In this document: positions 44,709-53,658 of the stretch, one piece after another
Layout of the letters: each line of letters starts with the position of its first letter
How positions within the stretch are numbered: the first letter of the stretch is position 1
NCBI RefSeq assembly: GCF_000428985.1
Contig: NZ_AUAZ01000011.1
Coordinates: 62,001 to 126,000 of the forward strand
From: Marinobacterium litorale DSM 23545
GTDB lineage: Bacteria; Pseudomonadota; Gammaproteobacteria; Pseudomonadales; Balneatricaceae
Reading direction: 5' to 3'
Length of the DNA stretch: 64,000 nucleotides
The notes under the pieces: model-generated
Told to the model about the DNA's origin: nothing
What the model saw: the letters and a program-made list of their open reading frames with translations, nothing else
Database searches by the model: none
Position numbers and translations under genes: made by a program

Positions 44709-45850
44709 CAGGCGTTCTCCAGCGCAAACGGCTTGCCATGTTCATTCCACTGACTGTCGGGAACAATTACGATCTTGCCCAGGTAGTTACTGCCCCGGTT
44801 CATGAAATATGTCTCGGCATGGTGCAAGTCGGAGAGTTTAAAAGCGCCGTGAAGTACCGGTTTAAGCTGGCCGTGGCGGATCCAGGTCATCAACTGCTCC
44901 GCTTCTTCGCGGGTACCATGGGATACACCGAAAATCTGCACCTGATAGAGGTAGATGCGGGTCCAGAGAATCTCACTGATATTGCCGCCGCTGGCACCGG
45001 CGATGCTGAGTCTTGGGTAAGTGGAACGGCTATTCATATCGAAGATCATGCTGTCGATGAAGCGGTCGGTCATTTCGCCACCCACCAGATCCATCACCGC
45101 GTCGATCGGCTTGCCGCCGGTAGCCGCTTTGACCCGGTCCACAAAGCTATCCAAGTCTGAGCGATCCAGTACCGCTTCGGCGCCCAGCTCCAGCAGTGCA
45201 TCGGCCTTGTCCTGCTTGCTCACAGCATAGGGGATGGCGCCGACGATGCGGCAAAGTTGAATCAGTGCGGTACCGACCCCGCCGCTGGCGCCGGAAACCA
45301 GTACTCGCTCGCCCGCCTTGACCTTGGCTGACGTGACCATGTGGTAGGCGGTCTGGTAGGAGCACATGCCCATGGCGGCAAGCTCGGCATCGGCCAGCTC
45401 CGGATTTGAGATTCGGTGAAACTGGTCTGAGGGCAGGGCTACATACTCGGCATAGCCGCCATCTGCACCGTGTCCGTAGTAGTCCGGTGTCAGGTTGATA
45501 TCCCGGCGTTGGTCCGCGTAGATGTTGAAATCCAGAAGGCCCCGCTCACCGATGCGGCTCTGATCGACTCCCTCACCAACGGCGACGACGCGACCGGCGA
45601 TATCGGCCCCCTGAATCCGTGGGAAAATCAGCGTTGGCTTACCTCCCATCTGGAAGGAGGTCATCTCGCCTTTTTTGGTCGGGTAGAGCCCCTCTCGCGC
45701 CTTGCGGTCGGTGTTGTTCTTGGCGGTGGCTGTTACCTGCACTAATACTTCGCCAGCACCGGGCTCGGGCGTGGGAACCTCCTGATAGACCAGTTTGTCG
45801 ATGTCACCGTGGCCGGTGAGGACCATGGCTTTCATGGTACTTGGAATCAT
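44708..45850 (-). CDS. MDR-family zinc-less alcohol dehydrogenase/quinone oxidoreductase-like protein
   Basis: A 380-residue medium-chain reductase. The GroES-like N-terminus VLTGHGDIDKLVYQEVPTPEPGAGEVLVQV is followed by the nucleotide-binding VSGASGGVGTALIQLC. The structural-zinc CxxCxxCxxxxxxxC lobe is absent, so it is likely NADPH-dependent and of the quinone oxidoreductase group. It is upstream of and coupled to the proline racemase-family gene (one-base overlap), so the two probably act in one pathway. Confidence 0.87.
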   Translation of the reverse strand: MIPSTMKAMVLTGHGDIDKLVYQEVPTPEPGAGEVLVQVTATAKNNTDRKAREGLYPTKKGEMTSFQMGGKPTLIFPRIQGADIAGRVVAVGEGVDQSRIGERGLLDFNIYADQRRDINLTPDYYGHGADGGYAEYVALPSDQFHRISNPELADAELAAMGMCSYQTAYHMVTSAKVKAGERVLVSGASGGVGTALIQLCRIVGAIPYAVSKQDKADALLELGAEAVLDRSDLDSFVDRVKAATGGKPIDAVMDLVGGEMTDRFIDSMIFDMNSRSTYPRLSIAGASGGNISEILWTRIYLYQVQIFGVSHGTREEAEQLMTWIRHGQLKPVLHGAFKLSDLHHAETYFMNRGSNYLGKIVIVPDSQWNEHGKPFALENA

Positions 45851-45967
45851 GTGCAGGTCATCCTTTCCTGTGGGTTGAAGTTAATGTGTTGCTTCAGGAT
45901 AGGAGAGAATAGGTGGGCTGTCAGTGGTTGTGTCGGATAAAGCCTGGGGGTTAGGTTTATTTTGTCG

Positions 45968-46042
45968 GGTTGATTGGTTTTTCTGAAGTAATCAACCTGG
46001 TTTGGCCGGTGATGCAGAGAGCGCCCAGGTCCTCTGCATCAC
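45968..46042. other. Two hairpins between the OprC-like and MDR genes
   Basis: GGTTGATT/AATCAACC (45968-45975 with 45990-45997) and the 11-bp stem GTGATGCAGAG/CTCTGCATCAC (46009-46019 with 46032-46042) fill the gap. Both could terminate the minus-strand oprC-like gene that ends at 46052; neither has a long T-run on that strand. Confidence 0.5.
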
Positions 46043-46051
46043 CGTTGGTGC

Positions 46052-48319
46052 TTAGAACTTGACGGTGACACCCACATAGGCCGAGCGACCCATGCCGGGC
46101 ACGGCGATACCCCAGGGGATGCCTGTCATCGACATGGTACGACCCTGGCCGGTGTAGGTGCCGCCGGTGGGCAGTGCATAGGCGCGGTCAAACAGGTTCT
46201 CTACACCGAGGTCCAGGCGAAGCTGCTCCCAGTTATGACTGGTGCGCAGGTTGAGCAGGCTGTAGCCGTCGGTACCGATTTCGTTGCGCAGATCAGAAAC
46301 ATCATCCTTGGCGTCAACCACAACCCATTCAATTGCATTATCCCAGCCGTTGTTTTGATGAGTCAGTGTAAAGCGGCCGTTCAACGGCATGATGTTGTAC
46401 AGGGCGTCACCGGTATCCCGGTTCTCACCATGGGTGTAGTTGATGACGCTCTCCAGGCTCCAGCGACCCCAGTCGTTGTTGGCCAGCGGCAGGTACATCG
46501 ACAGGTCGAGTCCGTAGAGTCGGGCGGTTTGGTTGGCATACTGCAGAACATTGAACTGGTCCTCGGCCCAGTTTGTGCCTGCAACCGCATCGATGTAGTC
46601 ATCTACATGGGTGATGAAGGGGGTTGCCCGAAGGGACCAGCCGGAATTGCCAGCATGCCAGTCGAAGGTGATGGAGGCGGTGTAGGCGGTTTCGGGGTCC
46701 AGGTCGATATCACCGATGTAACCGTTGCCGTCGCCCACGAAATTATTCATGGTGGCGGCCATGGCCCAGCTTGACCAAGTATAGCGCTCATACAGGTTGG
46801 GCGAGCGCACCTTGCGGGCAAGGCCCAGTTCGATGTCCAGTGTGTCGCTGTGCCGGTAGCGCGCCAACGCGGTCAGATCCACATTGTGATCAATCTGTTC
46901 GTGATCGCGGGCGTTGAACGCGGTGGAATCGATGAACTGCATGCCCGGTGCCGTGGGCGTTGTGTTGTAACCATGCACATCATCGGCATCGCTGCGCACG
47001 CGTTCGTAACGGAGACCGAACAGGGTCAACCAGCGTGCGTTCAACTCGCTTTCCAGTTCAGCGAATGCCGCGATGCGGTCGCGTTCTCCGCCGTTGATAT
47101 TCTGGAAGGTGCCTGGCCCCATGCCGCCGCCTGATGCGGTCCAGTAGTCATCAAGCCGATAGCGCTGTAACTCGGTGCCGATGCGAAGCTGTTGGTTGGC
47201 AGTTAGATCGATGCCGGCCTTTAGGGTAAGACCTGTGTTTTCGCTCTCCGAGTACATCGGCATACCCGCCGCGCAGGTGCCGGCCGGGTCGCCATGGAAG
47301 CTGATAGGATCGCAGGGATTGCCCGGGCCGGACAGGGTGCCATACCAGAAGCGCTTGTCGTCACCGAAATCCATGAAGTGGTCTACGGTTTCGTGATAAA
47401 GGCGGGTTTCCAGTTCGCCCCAGTCCGTTTGTCGGGTCCAGGCCAGATTGACCAGCTTCTGCTCATTATCCAACAGGTCCATGCGTTGATTGGGGTAGAG
47501 TTGCTCGGGCATATCCTGATAGCTCAGCTGGGTCTCAAACAGGTCCCGACCGGCTTTGAACGCCAGGTTGAGCGTGTGATTCTGAGTCTCGTAAGCGGTT
47601 GAACCAACTTCATCCAGCGCCAGAGTGTGGCCAGGGCGACCTGTATCGGTGAAGGTCTTGAAGTCGTCGCCGGCCGAGTAGTTCTCGGCCTGGCTCCAGG
47701 CTCCGCTGTAACGAATACTGACGTTTTCTGTGGCGTGGCCCAGGGCCAGGTTGCCGCCCACCGCGTTGTTGTTGCTGCGATAGAACGCACCGATTTCACC
47801 GTTCGTGCGGGGTGACTCGTCGCCGAGTGTGAAAACCGGCTCGGGCTTGTCGGCGATAACGGTGCCGCCGATGCTGTCGCCACCGACGCTGACGGGGGTT
47901 ATACCCGCGAACACTTTGAGTTCGCCCAGATTACTGGGGTCAAGATAGGAGAGCGGCGGGTTCATATGGTTGGGACAGGCGGCGATCAGATCCATACCGT
48001 CGACCTTGATCCGCAGTCGGTCGTCGGCCAGCCCACGGATAGACGGCAGACTGGACACGGCGCCGGCGCCGTTCAGGCTGACGCCCGGTACATTACGCAG
48101 CAGGCTTGCGGTGTCATTGGTTGCCGGTTTCAGCTGTTCCATCAGAGCCGGGTGAACAGCCTCGGCATTATCCAGTGGTAGCGCTTTGCCCTCCACCACA
48201 ACAACCAGCGGCTCCTGTTCGGCCCCTTGAGCAAGTGTGCCCTGGGACAGCGTGATGATGGCAATGGCCATTGACAGCGGGCCGGGCTGAAAGGGTAATC
48301 GGCGGTTCTGGTTCATCAT
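46052..48319 (-). CDS. oprC: TonB-dependent copper receptor, OprC-like
   Basis: A 755-residue outer membrane receptor. The signal peptide cleaves near LAQGAE. The plug domain contains NVPGVSLNGAGAVSSLPSIRGLADDRLRIKVDGMDL, followed by IAACPNHMNPPLSYLDPSN. The C-x-x-x-M pair (C115, M119) corresponds to the copper-binding pair of Pseudomonas OprC. The 22-strand barrel ends in an aromatic VTVKF. The protein should import copper across the outer membrane with TonB energy. It is divergent from the OsmC-YcaO gene, with a 264-base gap. Confidence 0.93.
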   Translation of the reverse strand: MMNQNRRLPFQPGPLSMAIAIITLSQGTLAQGAEQEPLVVVVEGKALPLDNAEAVHPALMEQLKPATNDTASLLRNVPGVSLNGAGAVSSLPSIRGLADDRLRIKVDGMDLIAACPNHMNPPLSYLDPSNLGELKVFAGITPVSVGGDSIGGTVIADKPEPVFTLGDESPRTNGEIGAFYRSNNNAVGGNLALGHATENVSIRYSGAWSQAENYSAGDDFKTFTDTGRPGHTLALDEVGSTAYETQNHTLNLAFKAGRDLFETQLSYQDMPEQLYPNQRMDLLDNEQKLVNLAWTRQTDWGELETRLYHETVDHFMDFGDDKRFWYGTLSGPGNPCDPISFHGDPAGTCAAGMPMYSESENTGLTLKAGIDLTANQQLRIGTELQRYRLDDYWTASGGGMGPGTFQNINGGERDRIAAFAELESELNARWLTLFGLRYERVRSDADDVHGYNTTPTAPGMQFIDSTAFNARDHEQIDHNVDLTALARYRHSDTLDIELGLARKVRSPNLYERYTWSSWAMAATMNNFVGDGNGYIGDIDLDPETAYTASITFDWHAGNSGWSLRATPFITHVDDYIDAVAGTNWAEDQFNVLQYANQTARLYGLDLSMYLPLANNDWGRWSLESVINYTHGENRDTGDALYNIMPLNGRFTLTHQNNGWDNAIEWVVVDAKDDVSDLRNEIGTDGYSLLNLRTSHNWEQLRLDLGVENLFDRAYALPTGGTYTGQGRTMSMTGIPWGIAVPGMGRSAYVGVTVKF

Positions 48320-48583
48320 GAAAACTCCAGATTCTCTGCAGATGGCTATTAACAGGCCCGGTTTTGGTGCTGTCCTGAAGTGCGAGACAACGGTGTGGCG
48401 ACTCAGCCGAACCCGGTAAGAAAACTGACACGAAGTTTAAGGAAATGGCCGGGGGCTGGCGTGAGGCATAAGGTCGCAGTCTGAGGTGGTGACATATCAC
48501 GAGACGGCCACTGCCAAAATCTGGATAATGGCAGGTGTTCAACGCCAGCCCCGCTGCAATTCACCCAATCCGGTACACCACCC
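48320..48583. promoter_or_regulatory. Divergent promoter region of oprC-like and OsmC-YcaO genes
   Basis: The 264-base region must carry both promoters. It contains GTGACATATCAC, with four-base inverted ends (about 48493-48504), which could be a regulator site. No copper box was identified by eye. Confidence 0.35.
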
Positions 48584-50767
48584 ATGGAAATCAAGGTTAA
48601 CTTCCTCGACAACCTTCGGCTCGAAGCCAAGTTTGATGACTTCAGCGTTATTGCCGATCAGCCTATCCGCTATAAGGGCGATGGGTCGGCGCCGAGTCCG
48701 TTCGATTATTTTCTGGCCTCGTCCGCGCTCTGTGCGGCGTATTTCGTGAAGGTGTACTGCAACGCCCGGGATATTCCCACCGACAACATCCGTCTGTCGC
48801 AGAACAATATCGTTGATCCCAACGATCGCTATAACCAGATCTTCAAGATTCAGGTCGAGCTGCCGGAGGATTTGTCCGACAAGGATCGTCAGGGGATTTT
48901 GCGCTCTATCGATCGCTGCACCGTTAAAAAGGTTGTGCAGACCGGGCCTGAGTTCGAAATCGAAGAGGTCGACAACCTGGATGAGGATGCTCAGGCGTTG
49001 CTGATGGCTCCGCCCGCCGGAGAGGTGTCCACCTGGATCGAGGGTAAAGATCTGCCGCTGGAGCAGACCATCGCCAATATGACCGGTATCCTGGCGGATC
49101 TGGGGATGAAGATCGAAATCGCCTCCTGGCGCAATATCGTGCCCCATGTCTGGTCGTTGCATATCCGTGATGCCGCCTCCCCCATGTGCTTCACCAACGG
49201 TAAGGGAGCTACGAAGGAAAGTGCGCTGTGCTCAGCGCTGGGCGAGTTTATCGAGCGCTTGAGTTGTAACTTCTTCTATAACGATCAGTTTTTTGGCGAG
49301 GAGATCGCCAACGCGGAGTTTGTTCACTATCCCAACGAGCGCTGGTTTGAGCTGAATGAGGAAGATGAACTGCCCGAGGGTATTCTGGATCCCTACTGCC
49401 TGGCGATCTACAACCCGGATGATGAGCTCTGTGGGTCCCACCTGATCGATACCAACTCAGGCCGTATTGATCGTGGTATCTGTGCACTGCCGTTTACCCG
49501 GCGTTCGGACGGGGAGACGGTTTACTTCCCGTCCAACCTGATCGAAAACCTGTTTCTCAGTAACGGCATGAGCGCCGGTAATACGCTGTGTGAGGCGCAG
49601 GTTCAATGTCTTTCAGAGATCTTTGAACGCGCGGTTAAGCGCCGGATTCTGGAAGAGGAGCTGGCGCTGCCTGATGTGCCTGCCGAGGTGCTGGCCAAGT
49701 ACCCCGATATTGTTGAGGGGATCGAGGCGCTGGAGGCTCAGGGGTTCCCGGTACTGGTGAAGGATGCCTCTCTGGGCGGAGTCTTTCCGGTAATGTGCGT
49801 CACCCTGATGAACCCGAAAACCGGTGGTGTGTTCGCCTCCTTTGGTGCCCACCCGAGCTTCCATGTGGCGCTGGAACGCAGCCTGACCGAGCTTCTGCAG
49901 GGGCGCAGTTTCGAGGGGCTGAACGATGTGCCGCCACCCACATTTAACTCCATGGCGGTTACCGAGCCCAACAACTTTGTGGAGCACTTTATCGACTCCA
50001 CCGGGGTGGTTTCCTGGCGGTTCTTCAGCGCGCGCCCGGATTTCGAATTCTGTGAGTGGGACTTCTCGGGCAGTAATCAGGAAGAGGCCGATACACTGTT
50101 CGGTATTCTCGAATCGATCGATAAAGAGACGTATATAGCGGTGTACGAGGAGCTTGGCGCGCCTGTCTGCCGTATTCTGGTACCCGGGTATTCCGAGGTG
50201 TATCCGGTAGAAGATCTGGTCTGGGACAACACCAACAAGGCGTTGCTGTTCCGTGAGGAGATTCTCAATCTGCACCGCCTGGACGATGACGAGCTGGCCG
50301 ACCTGGTGGAACGTCTCGAAGAGAGCCAGCTCGATAACTACACTGACATCATCACCCTGATCGGTATCGAGTTTGACGAAAATACAGTTTGGGGCCAGCT
50401 GACTATTCTGGAACTGAAGTTACTGATCTACCTGGCGTTGGGGCAGCATGACGCGGCACTGGAGCTGGTCGAGGCGTTCTTGCAGTACAACGACAATACG
50501 GTGGAGCGGGGTCTGTTTTACCAGGCCATGAATGCAGTGTTGGAGATCGCTCTGGATGAGGAGCTGGCGCTGGATGATTACCTGCCCAACCTGACGCGAA
50601 TGTTTGGTCAGAGCACCATGGATGCGGTGGTTGGTTCAGTGAACGGTGAGGTGCGCTTCCACGGTCTGACGCCGACCAGCATGAAACTGGAGGGGCTTGA
50701 TAAGCATCTGCGCTTGATCGAGAGCTACCGGAAGCTGCATGCCGCCCGGGCGGCTAAAGCGCATTAA
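48584..50767 (+). CDS. OsmC-YcaO fusion protein
   Basis: A 727-residue protein. Residues 1-135 form an OsmC-like peroxidase domain with the usual Cys pair at C50 (SSALCAAY) and C112 (DRCTVKKVV). Residues from about 150 to 560 form a YcaO domain with ATP-binding signatures ATKESALCSALGEFIERL and CEAQVQCLSEIFERAVKR. The last 130 residues are helical and resemble the TPR-like tail of E. coli YcaO. The C-terminal PxPxP of azoline-forming YcaO enzymes is absent. In E. coli, YcaO is linked to RimO-dependent methylthiolation of ribosomal protein S12. A redox-linked version of that role is possible; no RiPP maturation genes are adjacent. Confidence 0.9.
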   Translation: MEIKVNFLDNLRLEAKFDDFSVIADQPIRYKGDGSAPSPFDYFLASSALCAAYFVKVYCNARDIPTDNIRLSQNNIVDPNDRYNQIFKIQVELPEDLSDKDRQGILRSIDRCTVKKVVQTGPEFEIEEVDNLDEDAQALLMAPPAGEVSTWIEGKDLPLEQTIANMTGILADLGMKIEIASWRNIVPHVWSLHIRDAASPMCFTNGKGATKESALCSALGEFIERLSCNFFYNDQFFGEEIANAEFVHYPNERWFELNEEDELPEGILDPYCLAIYNPDDELCGSHLIDTNSGRIDRGICALPFTRRSDGETVYFPSNLIENLFLSNGMSAGNTLCEAQVQCLSEIFERAVKRRILEEELALPDVPAEVLAKYPDIVEGIEALEAQGFPVLVKDASLGGVFPVMCVTLMNPKTGGVFASFGAHPSFHVALERSLTELLQGRSFEGLNDVPPPTFNSMAVTEPNNFVEHFIDSTGVVSWRFFSARPDFEFCEWDFSGSNQEEADTLFGILESIDKETYIAVYEELGAPVCRILVPGYSEVYPVEDLVWDNTNKALLFREEILNLHRLDDDELADLVERLEESQLDNYTDIITLIGIEFDENTVWGQLTILELKLLIYLALGQHDAALELVEAFLQYNDNTVERGLFYQAMNAVLEIALDEELALDDYLPNLTRMFGQSTMDAVVGSVNGEVRFHGLTPTSMKLEGLDKHLRLIESYRKLHAARAAKAH

Positions 50768-50780
50768 GCAGAGGTCTGTG

Positions 50781-50809
50781 CCATCCGGCTTGAAGTGCAC
50801 GCCGGATGG
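50781..50809. terminator. Hairpin terminating the OsmC-YcaO gene and DUF1127 gene
   Basis: CCATCCGGC pairs with GCCGGATGG around 11 bases, in the gap between two convergent genes. It is symmetrical and could serve both; no strong T-run is present. Confidence 0.6.
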
Positions 50810-50832
50810 CCAAACTTAGCAACCAAAACCGG

Positions 50833-51129
50833 TTACCCGGTAATGGAGCGTTCACGCTGCCACTGATCCAGCGCCCTGCGGGCACTCTGTGACAGGGGAA
50901 GGTCAATGGCGGTCAGTAGCGCGCCACGCGGCATACCAATATCTTCCAGGATCGAGTCGTCTCGATCGAGCAGGGCGGCCAGGGTACGGCGATACTTCCA
51001 CTCAGTGATGCGTGCGTTCAGGGCAGGGAAAATCTGTGCTGCAAGCGCTTTTAACCCGTCGAGCTTGGGTTTCTGTTCCCAGTTAGCCGGGTGATGAATA
51101 CGGTTTGCATTGATATCGAATGTAGACAT
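50833..51129 (-). CDS. DUF1127-domain small protein
   Basis: The 98-residue protein ends with the DUF1127 motif (about residues 45-75): WKYRRTLAALLDRDDSILEDIGMPRGAL. The motif is found in short proteins with roles in RNA and phosphate or carbon metabolism in other proteobacteria. The N-terminal half is Asn/His-rich and unlike the usual YjiS proteins, making this longer than typical members (about 50 residues). The promoter region lies at 51130-51296, beside the SDR gene. Confidence 0.75.
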   Translation of the reverse strand: MSTFDINANRIHHPANWEQKPKLDGLKALAAQIFPALNARITEWKYRRTLAALLDRDDSILEDIGMPRGALLTAIDLPLSQSARRALDQWQRERSITG

Positions 51130-51296
51130 ACGAGGGGACCTTTAATTGGCGATATTTCATGGATATCGCTCATATACTATTTGTTACTTCCTGCATATTT
51201 TTCTATGCATGGTGAATTATCCTGCCTGCCTGGTCAGCTTACAAAGTATAAAAAATATCGAATTGGTTAAGTTTTATTCATCGATGGGGGGTTCTC

Positions 51297-52025
51297 ATGA
51301 CGAAAATAGCGTTGGTGACCGGTGCCAGTCGTGGAATTGGTGCTGCGACGGCAAAGCTACTGGCTGTGCAGGGGTACGCGGTGTGTATCAATTACCGTGT
51401 GCAGAAAGAGCTGGCTGAACAGCTGGTCACGCAGATTCAGGCAGGCGGTGGCAAAGCGGTGGCAGTTCAGGCCGACGTATCGTTGGAAGCTGATGTAATC
51501 AGGCTGTTCGATGAGGCCGAGCGGCTATTGGGGCCGGTGACGCATCTGGTCAACAATGCCGGCGCACTGTTCCGGCAATCGCGGTTAGTGGATATGGAGC
51601 TGGAGCGCTTCAACCGGACCTTGCAGGCTAATGCCACCAGCTGTTTTCTCTGTTGCCGGGAAGCTGCCCGTCGAATCAAGCAGGGTGCTATCGTTAACCT
51701 CTCCTCAGTGGCCGCCCAGCTCGGCGCTCCATTCGAATATATCGATTATGCTGCCGCAAAAGGCGCGGTCAACTCTCTGACCAAGGGGTTGGCGAAGGAG
51801 CTGGCAGGGCAAGGAGTTCGAGTGAATGCTGTCAGCCCCGGATTGATCTACACCGATATCCATGCCGATGGTGGCGAGCCTGGGCGCGTGGATCGGCTGG
51901 CGTCCCAGCTTCCCATGGGGCGCGGTGGCCAGCCGGAAGAGGTGGCTCAGGCGGTTGCCTGGCTACTTTCCGATGAAGCCTCCTATATCACCGGAACCAT
52001 TGTTGATGTGGCCGGTGGTCGTTGA
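51297..52025 (+). CDS. Short-chain dehydrogenase/reductase
   Basis: A 242-residue classical SDR: TGASRGIGAATAKLLA for NAD(P), NNAG (HLVNNAGALF), and the catalytic Ser in NLSSVAAQ with YxxxK (YAAAKGAV). The C-terminus ends VDVAGGR. Its neighbours do not fix the substrate. Its stop codon (52023-52025) abuts the stop of the LysR gene on the other strand (TGATCA), leaving no space for a separate terminator. Confidence 0.92.
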   Translation: MTKIALVTGASRGIGAATAKLLAVQGYAVCINYRVQKELAEQLVTQIQAGGGKAVAVQADVSLEADVIRLFDEAERLLGPVTHLVNNAGALFRQSRLVDMELERFNRTLQANATSCFLCCREAARRIKQGAIVNLSSVAAQLGAPFEYIDYAAAKGAVNSLTKGLAKELAGQGVRVNAVSPGLIYTDIHADGGEPGRVDRLASQLPMGRGGQPEEVAQAVAWLLSDEASYITGTIVDVAGGR

Positions 52026-52958
52026 TCAGGTTGTTGCGCCGGACCGGGGCAAGTCGAATCGGTCCCAGTAGGGTGGATCACCGAAGTAGCCTTCCATGAA
52101 GTCGATGAAGGCCCTGACCTTGCTGGCCAGTAGTTGCCGATGCGCATATATTGCGTAGAGTCCCAGAGGTTCAGGGGCGTACTCCTCCAGTATGACCTGA
52201 AGCTGGCCGGAGGCGACGGCGGGCCCCGTTATAAATGTGGGTTGTACAGCGATTCCAGCGCCGGCAACGGCGGCTTCCAGCAGCACGTCTCCATTATTAC
52301 TGCTCATATGACCCTCTCCCCGTTCAGCGATCGACTGGAGGGCCCTGAATAGCGGAACGTTGCTACTGCTGTCCATATAGCTGTAACGCAGGTAGTGATG
52401 CCCGCTGAGTTGATCTAGCGTCTGTGGCAGCCCGTGGTTATCAAGGTATGCCGGTGAAGCGCAGGTGACGATGCGTACTGGCGCTATTTTTCTGGCTATC
52501 AGGGACGAGCTCCTTAAATGGCCGATACGCAACGCGATATCAAACCCCTCTTCAACGATATCCACTTTGCGGTCGTTCAGTTGCAGGTCTATATCCACAG
52601 CGGGATGCGCTTTCTGGAAGGCGCATAACAGTGGTGCCATATGACGCACAGCAAAGGAGACCGGAGCGCTGATACGCAGCTGGCCTCGGGCCTGGGTCTG
52701 CATCTCACCGAGTTCGCTTTCCATCTCCTCAATATCAGTCAGCACCTGAGTAGCGCGTTCAAAATAGCGTCGGCCCGCCTCGGTCAGATGGACGCGGCGT
52801 GTGGTGCGGTTGAGTAGACGGACTCCCAGGTGTTTCTCCAATTGGGATACGTACTTGCTGACCAATTGGGGGGAGGTATCCAGATGCTCGGCCGCGCCGG
52901 TAAAGGTGTTCTCATTGACCACACTGATAAAAGCGCGCATGGCATCGATACGATCCAT
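52026..52958 (-). CDS. LysR-family regulator controlling the DoxX/GS-HQR/DODA operon
   Basis: A 310-residue LysR protein beginning MDRIDAMRAFISVVNENTFTGAAEHL with the HTH helix ASPQLVSKYVSQLE-type sequence (TSPQLVSKYVSQLEKHLGVRLLNRTTRRVHL). The PBP2-type effector domain follows from about residue 90. It is divergent from the DoxX operon with 151 bases between starts, and a palindromic operator candidate lies there. It is convergent with the SDR gene. Confidence 0.9.
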   Translation of the reverse strand: MDRIDAMRAFISVVNENTFTGAAEHLDTSPQLVSKYVSQLEKHLGVRLLNRTTRRVHLTEAGRRYFERATQVLTDIEEMESELGEMQTQARGQLRISAPVSFAVRHMAPLLCAFQKAHPAVDIDLQLNDRKVDIVEEGFDIALRIGHLRSSSLIARKIAPVRIVTCASPAYLDNHGLPQTLDQLSGHHYLRYSYMDSSSNVPLFRALQSIAERGEGHMSSNNGDVLLEAAVAGAGIAVQPTFITGPAVASGQLQVILEEYAPEPLGLYAIYAHRQLLASKVRAFIDFMEGYFGDPPYWDRFDLPRSGATT

Positions 52959-52979
52959 AAATGCTCCGGCTTCTATTTA

Positions 52980-52997
52980 TTAACAATGTTTTGTTGA
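52980..52997. promoter_or_regulatory. Candidate LysR operator
   Basis: TTAACAA-tgtt-TTGTTGA is an inverted repeat with one mismatch, in the AT-rich promoter region between the LysR gene and the DoxX operon. Confidence 0.5.
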
Positions 52998-53109
52998 TAA
53001 TTATGCAATATTAACCATCTTAGTCTAGCTGAGCGTAGATAGTAGAGTGTGAGCATGGATCGGGGGCAATCCCGGATATCAGTCGATCAGATCTATTCAG
53101 GTGACTCAG

Positions 53110-53565
53110 ATGAATACTCAACTTGTGCAGACTCTTTTTGGTTCAAATGGCGGTATTGGCGCACTGGTTCTGCGCGTACCGGTCGGCTTGATCCTGGCCG
53201 CTCATGGTGCTCAGAAGCTATTCGCCTGGTTTGGCGGATATGGACTGGAAGGCACCGGTCAGTGGATGGCCAGTATCGGGCTGGAACCCGGCTACTTGAT
53301 GGCCCTGCTGGCGGGCAGTGCCGAATTTTTCGGTGGTCTTGCGCTGGTGCTGGGGCTGCTGACGCGCCCGGCCGCGTTGGTTACGGCGTTTACCATGCTA
53401 GTGGCGATCTTCAGCGTGCATTTCAGCAATGGCCTGTTTATGGCCAATAACGGTTACGAATATGCGCTGACACTGTTTGTGGTCAGTCTGTCTCTGGTCT
53501 TTCAGGGTGGTGGCCGTCTAGCGGTTGATAACTGGATTCAAGCGCGACTCTCAGACAATCGCTAA
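53110..53565 (+). CDS. DoxX-family membrane protein
   Basis: A 151-residue membrane protein with four helices: IGALVLRVPVGLILAAHGAQKLFAWFGGYG contains the family signature. The ATG at 53110 is used; a GTG at 53101 is the alternative. DoxX proteins often accompany thiol or aromatic-stress genes, and related subunits belong to thiosulfate:quinone oxidoreductases. Downstream on the same strand are a glutathionyl-hydroquinone reductase and a DODA-type dioxygenase. This supports a role in quinone or aromatic detoxification. Confidence 0.88.
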   Translation: MNTQLVQTLFGSNGGIGALVLRVPVGLILAAHGAQKLFAWFGGYGLEGTGQWMASIGLEPGYLMALLAGSAEFFGGLALVLGLLTRPAALVTAFTMLVAIFSVHFSNGLFMANNGYEYALTLFVVSLSLVFQGGGRLAVDNWIQARLSDNR

Positions 53566-53658
53566 CACTTGATCAGTAGGTAAACACAGCAGGTTACAGG
53601 ATGAATTGGCGAGCTCTGCGAGGGCTCGTCGAATCCCGAGCCAGACATGGGAGGCATT

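Noticed and set aside
48584-50767. RiPP azoline-forming gene cluster around YcaO
   Set aside because: No precursor, dehydrogenase or E1-like partner is adjacent, and the azoline-type proline-rich C-terminus is missing; the fusion fits the E. coli YcaO group better.
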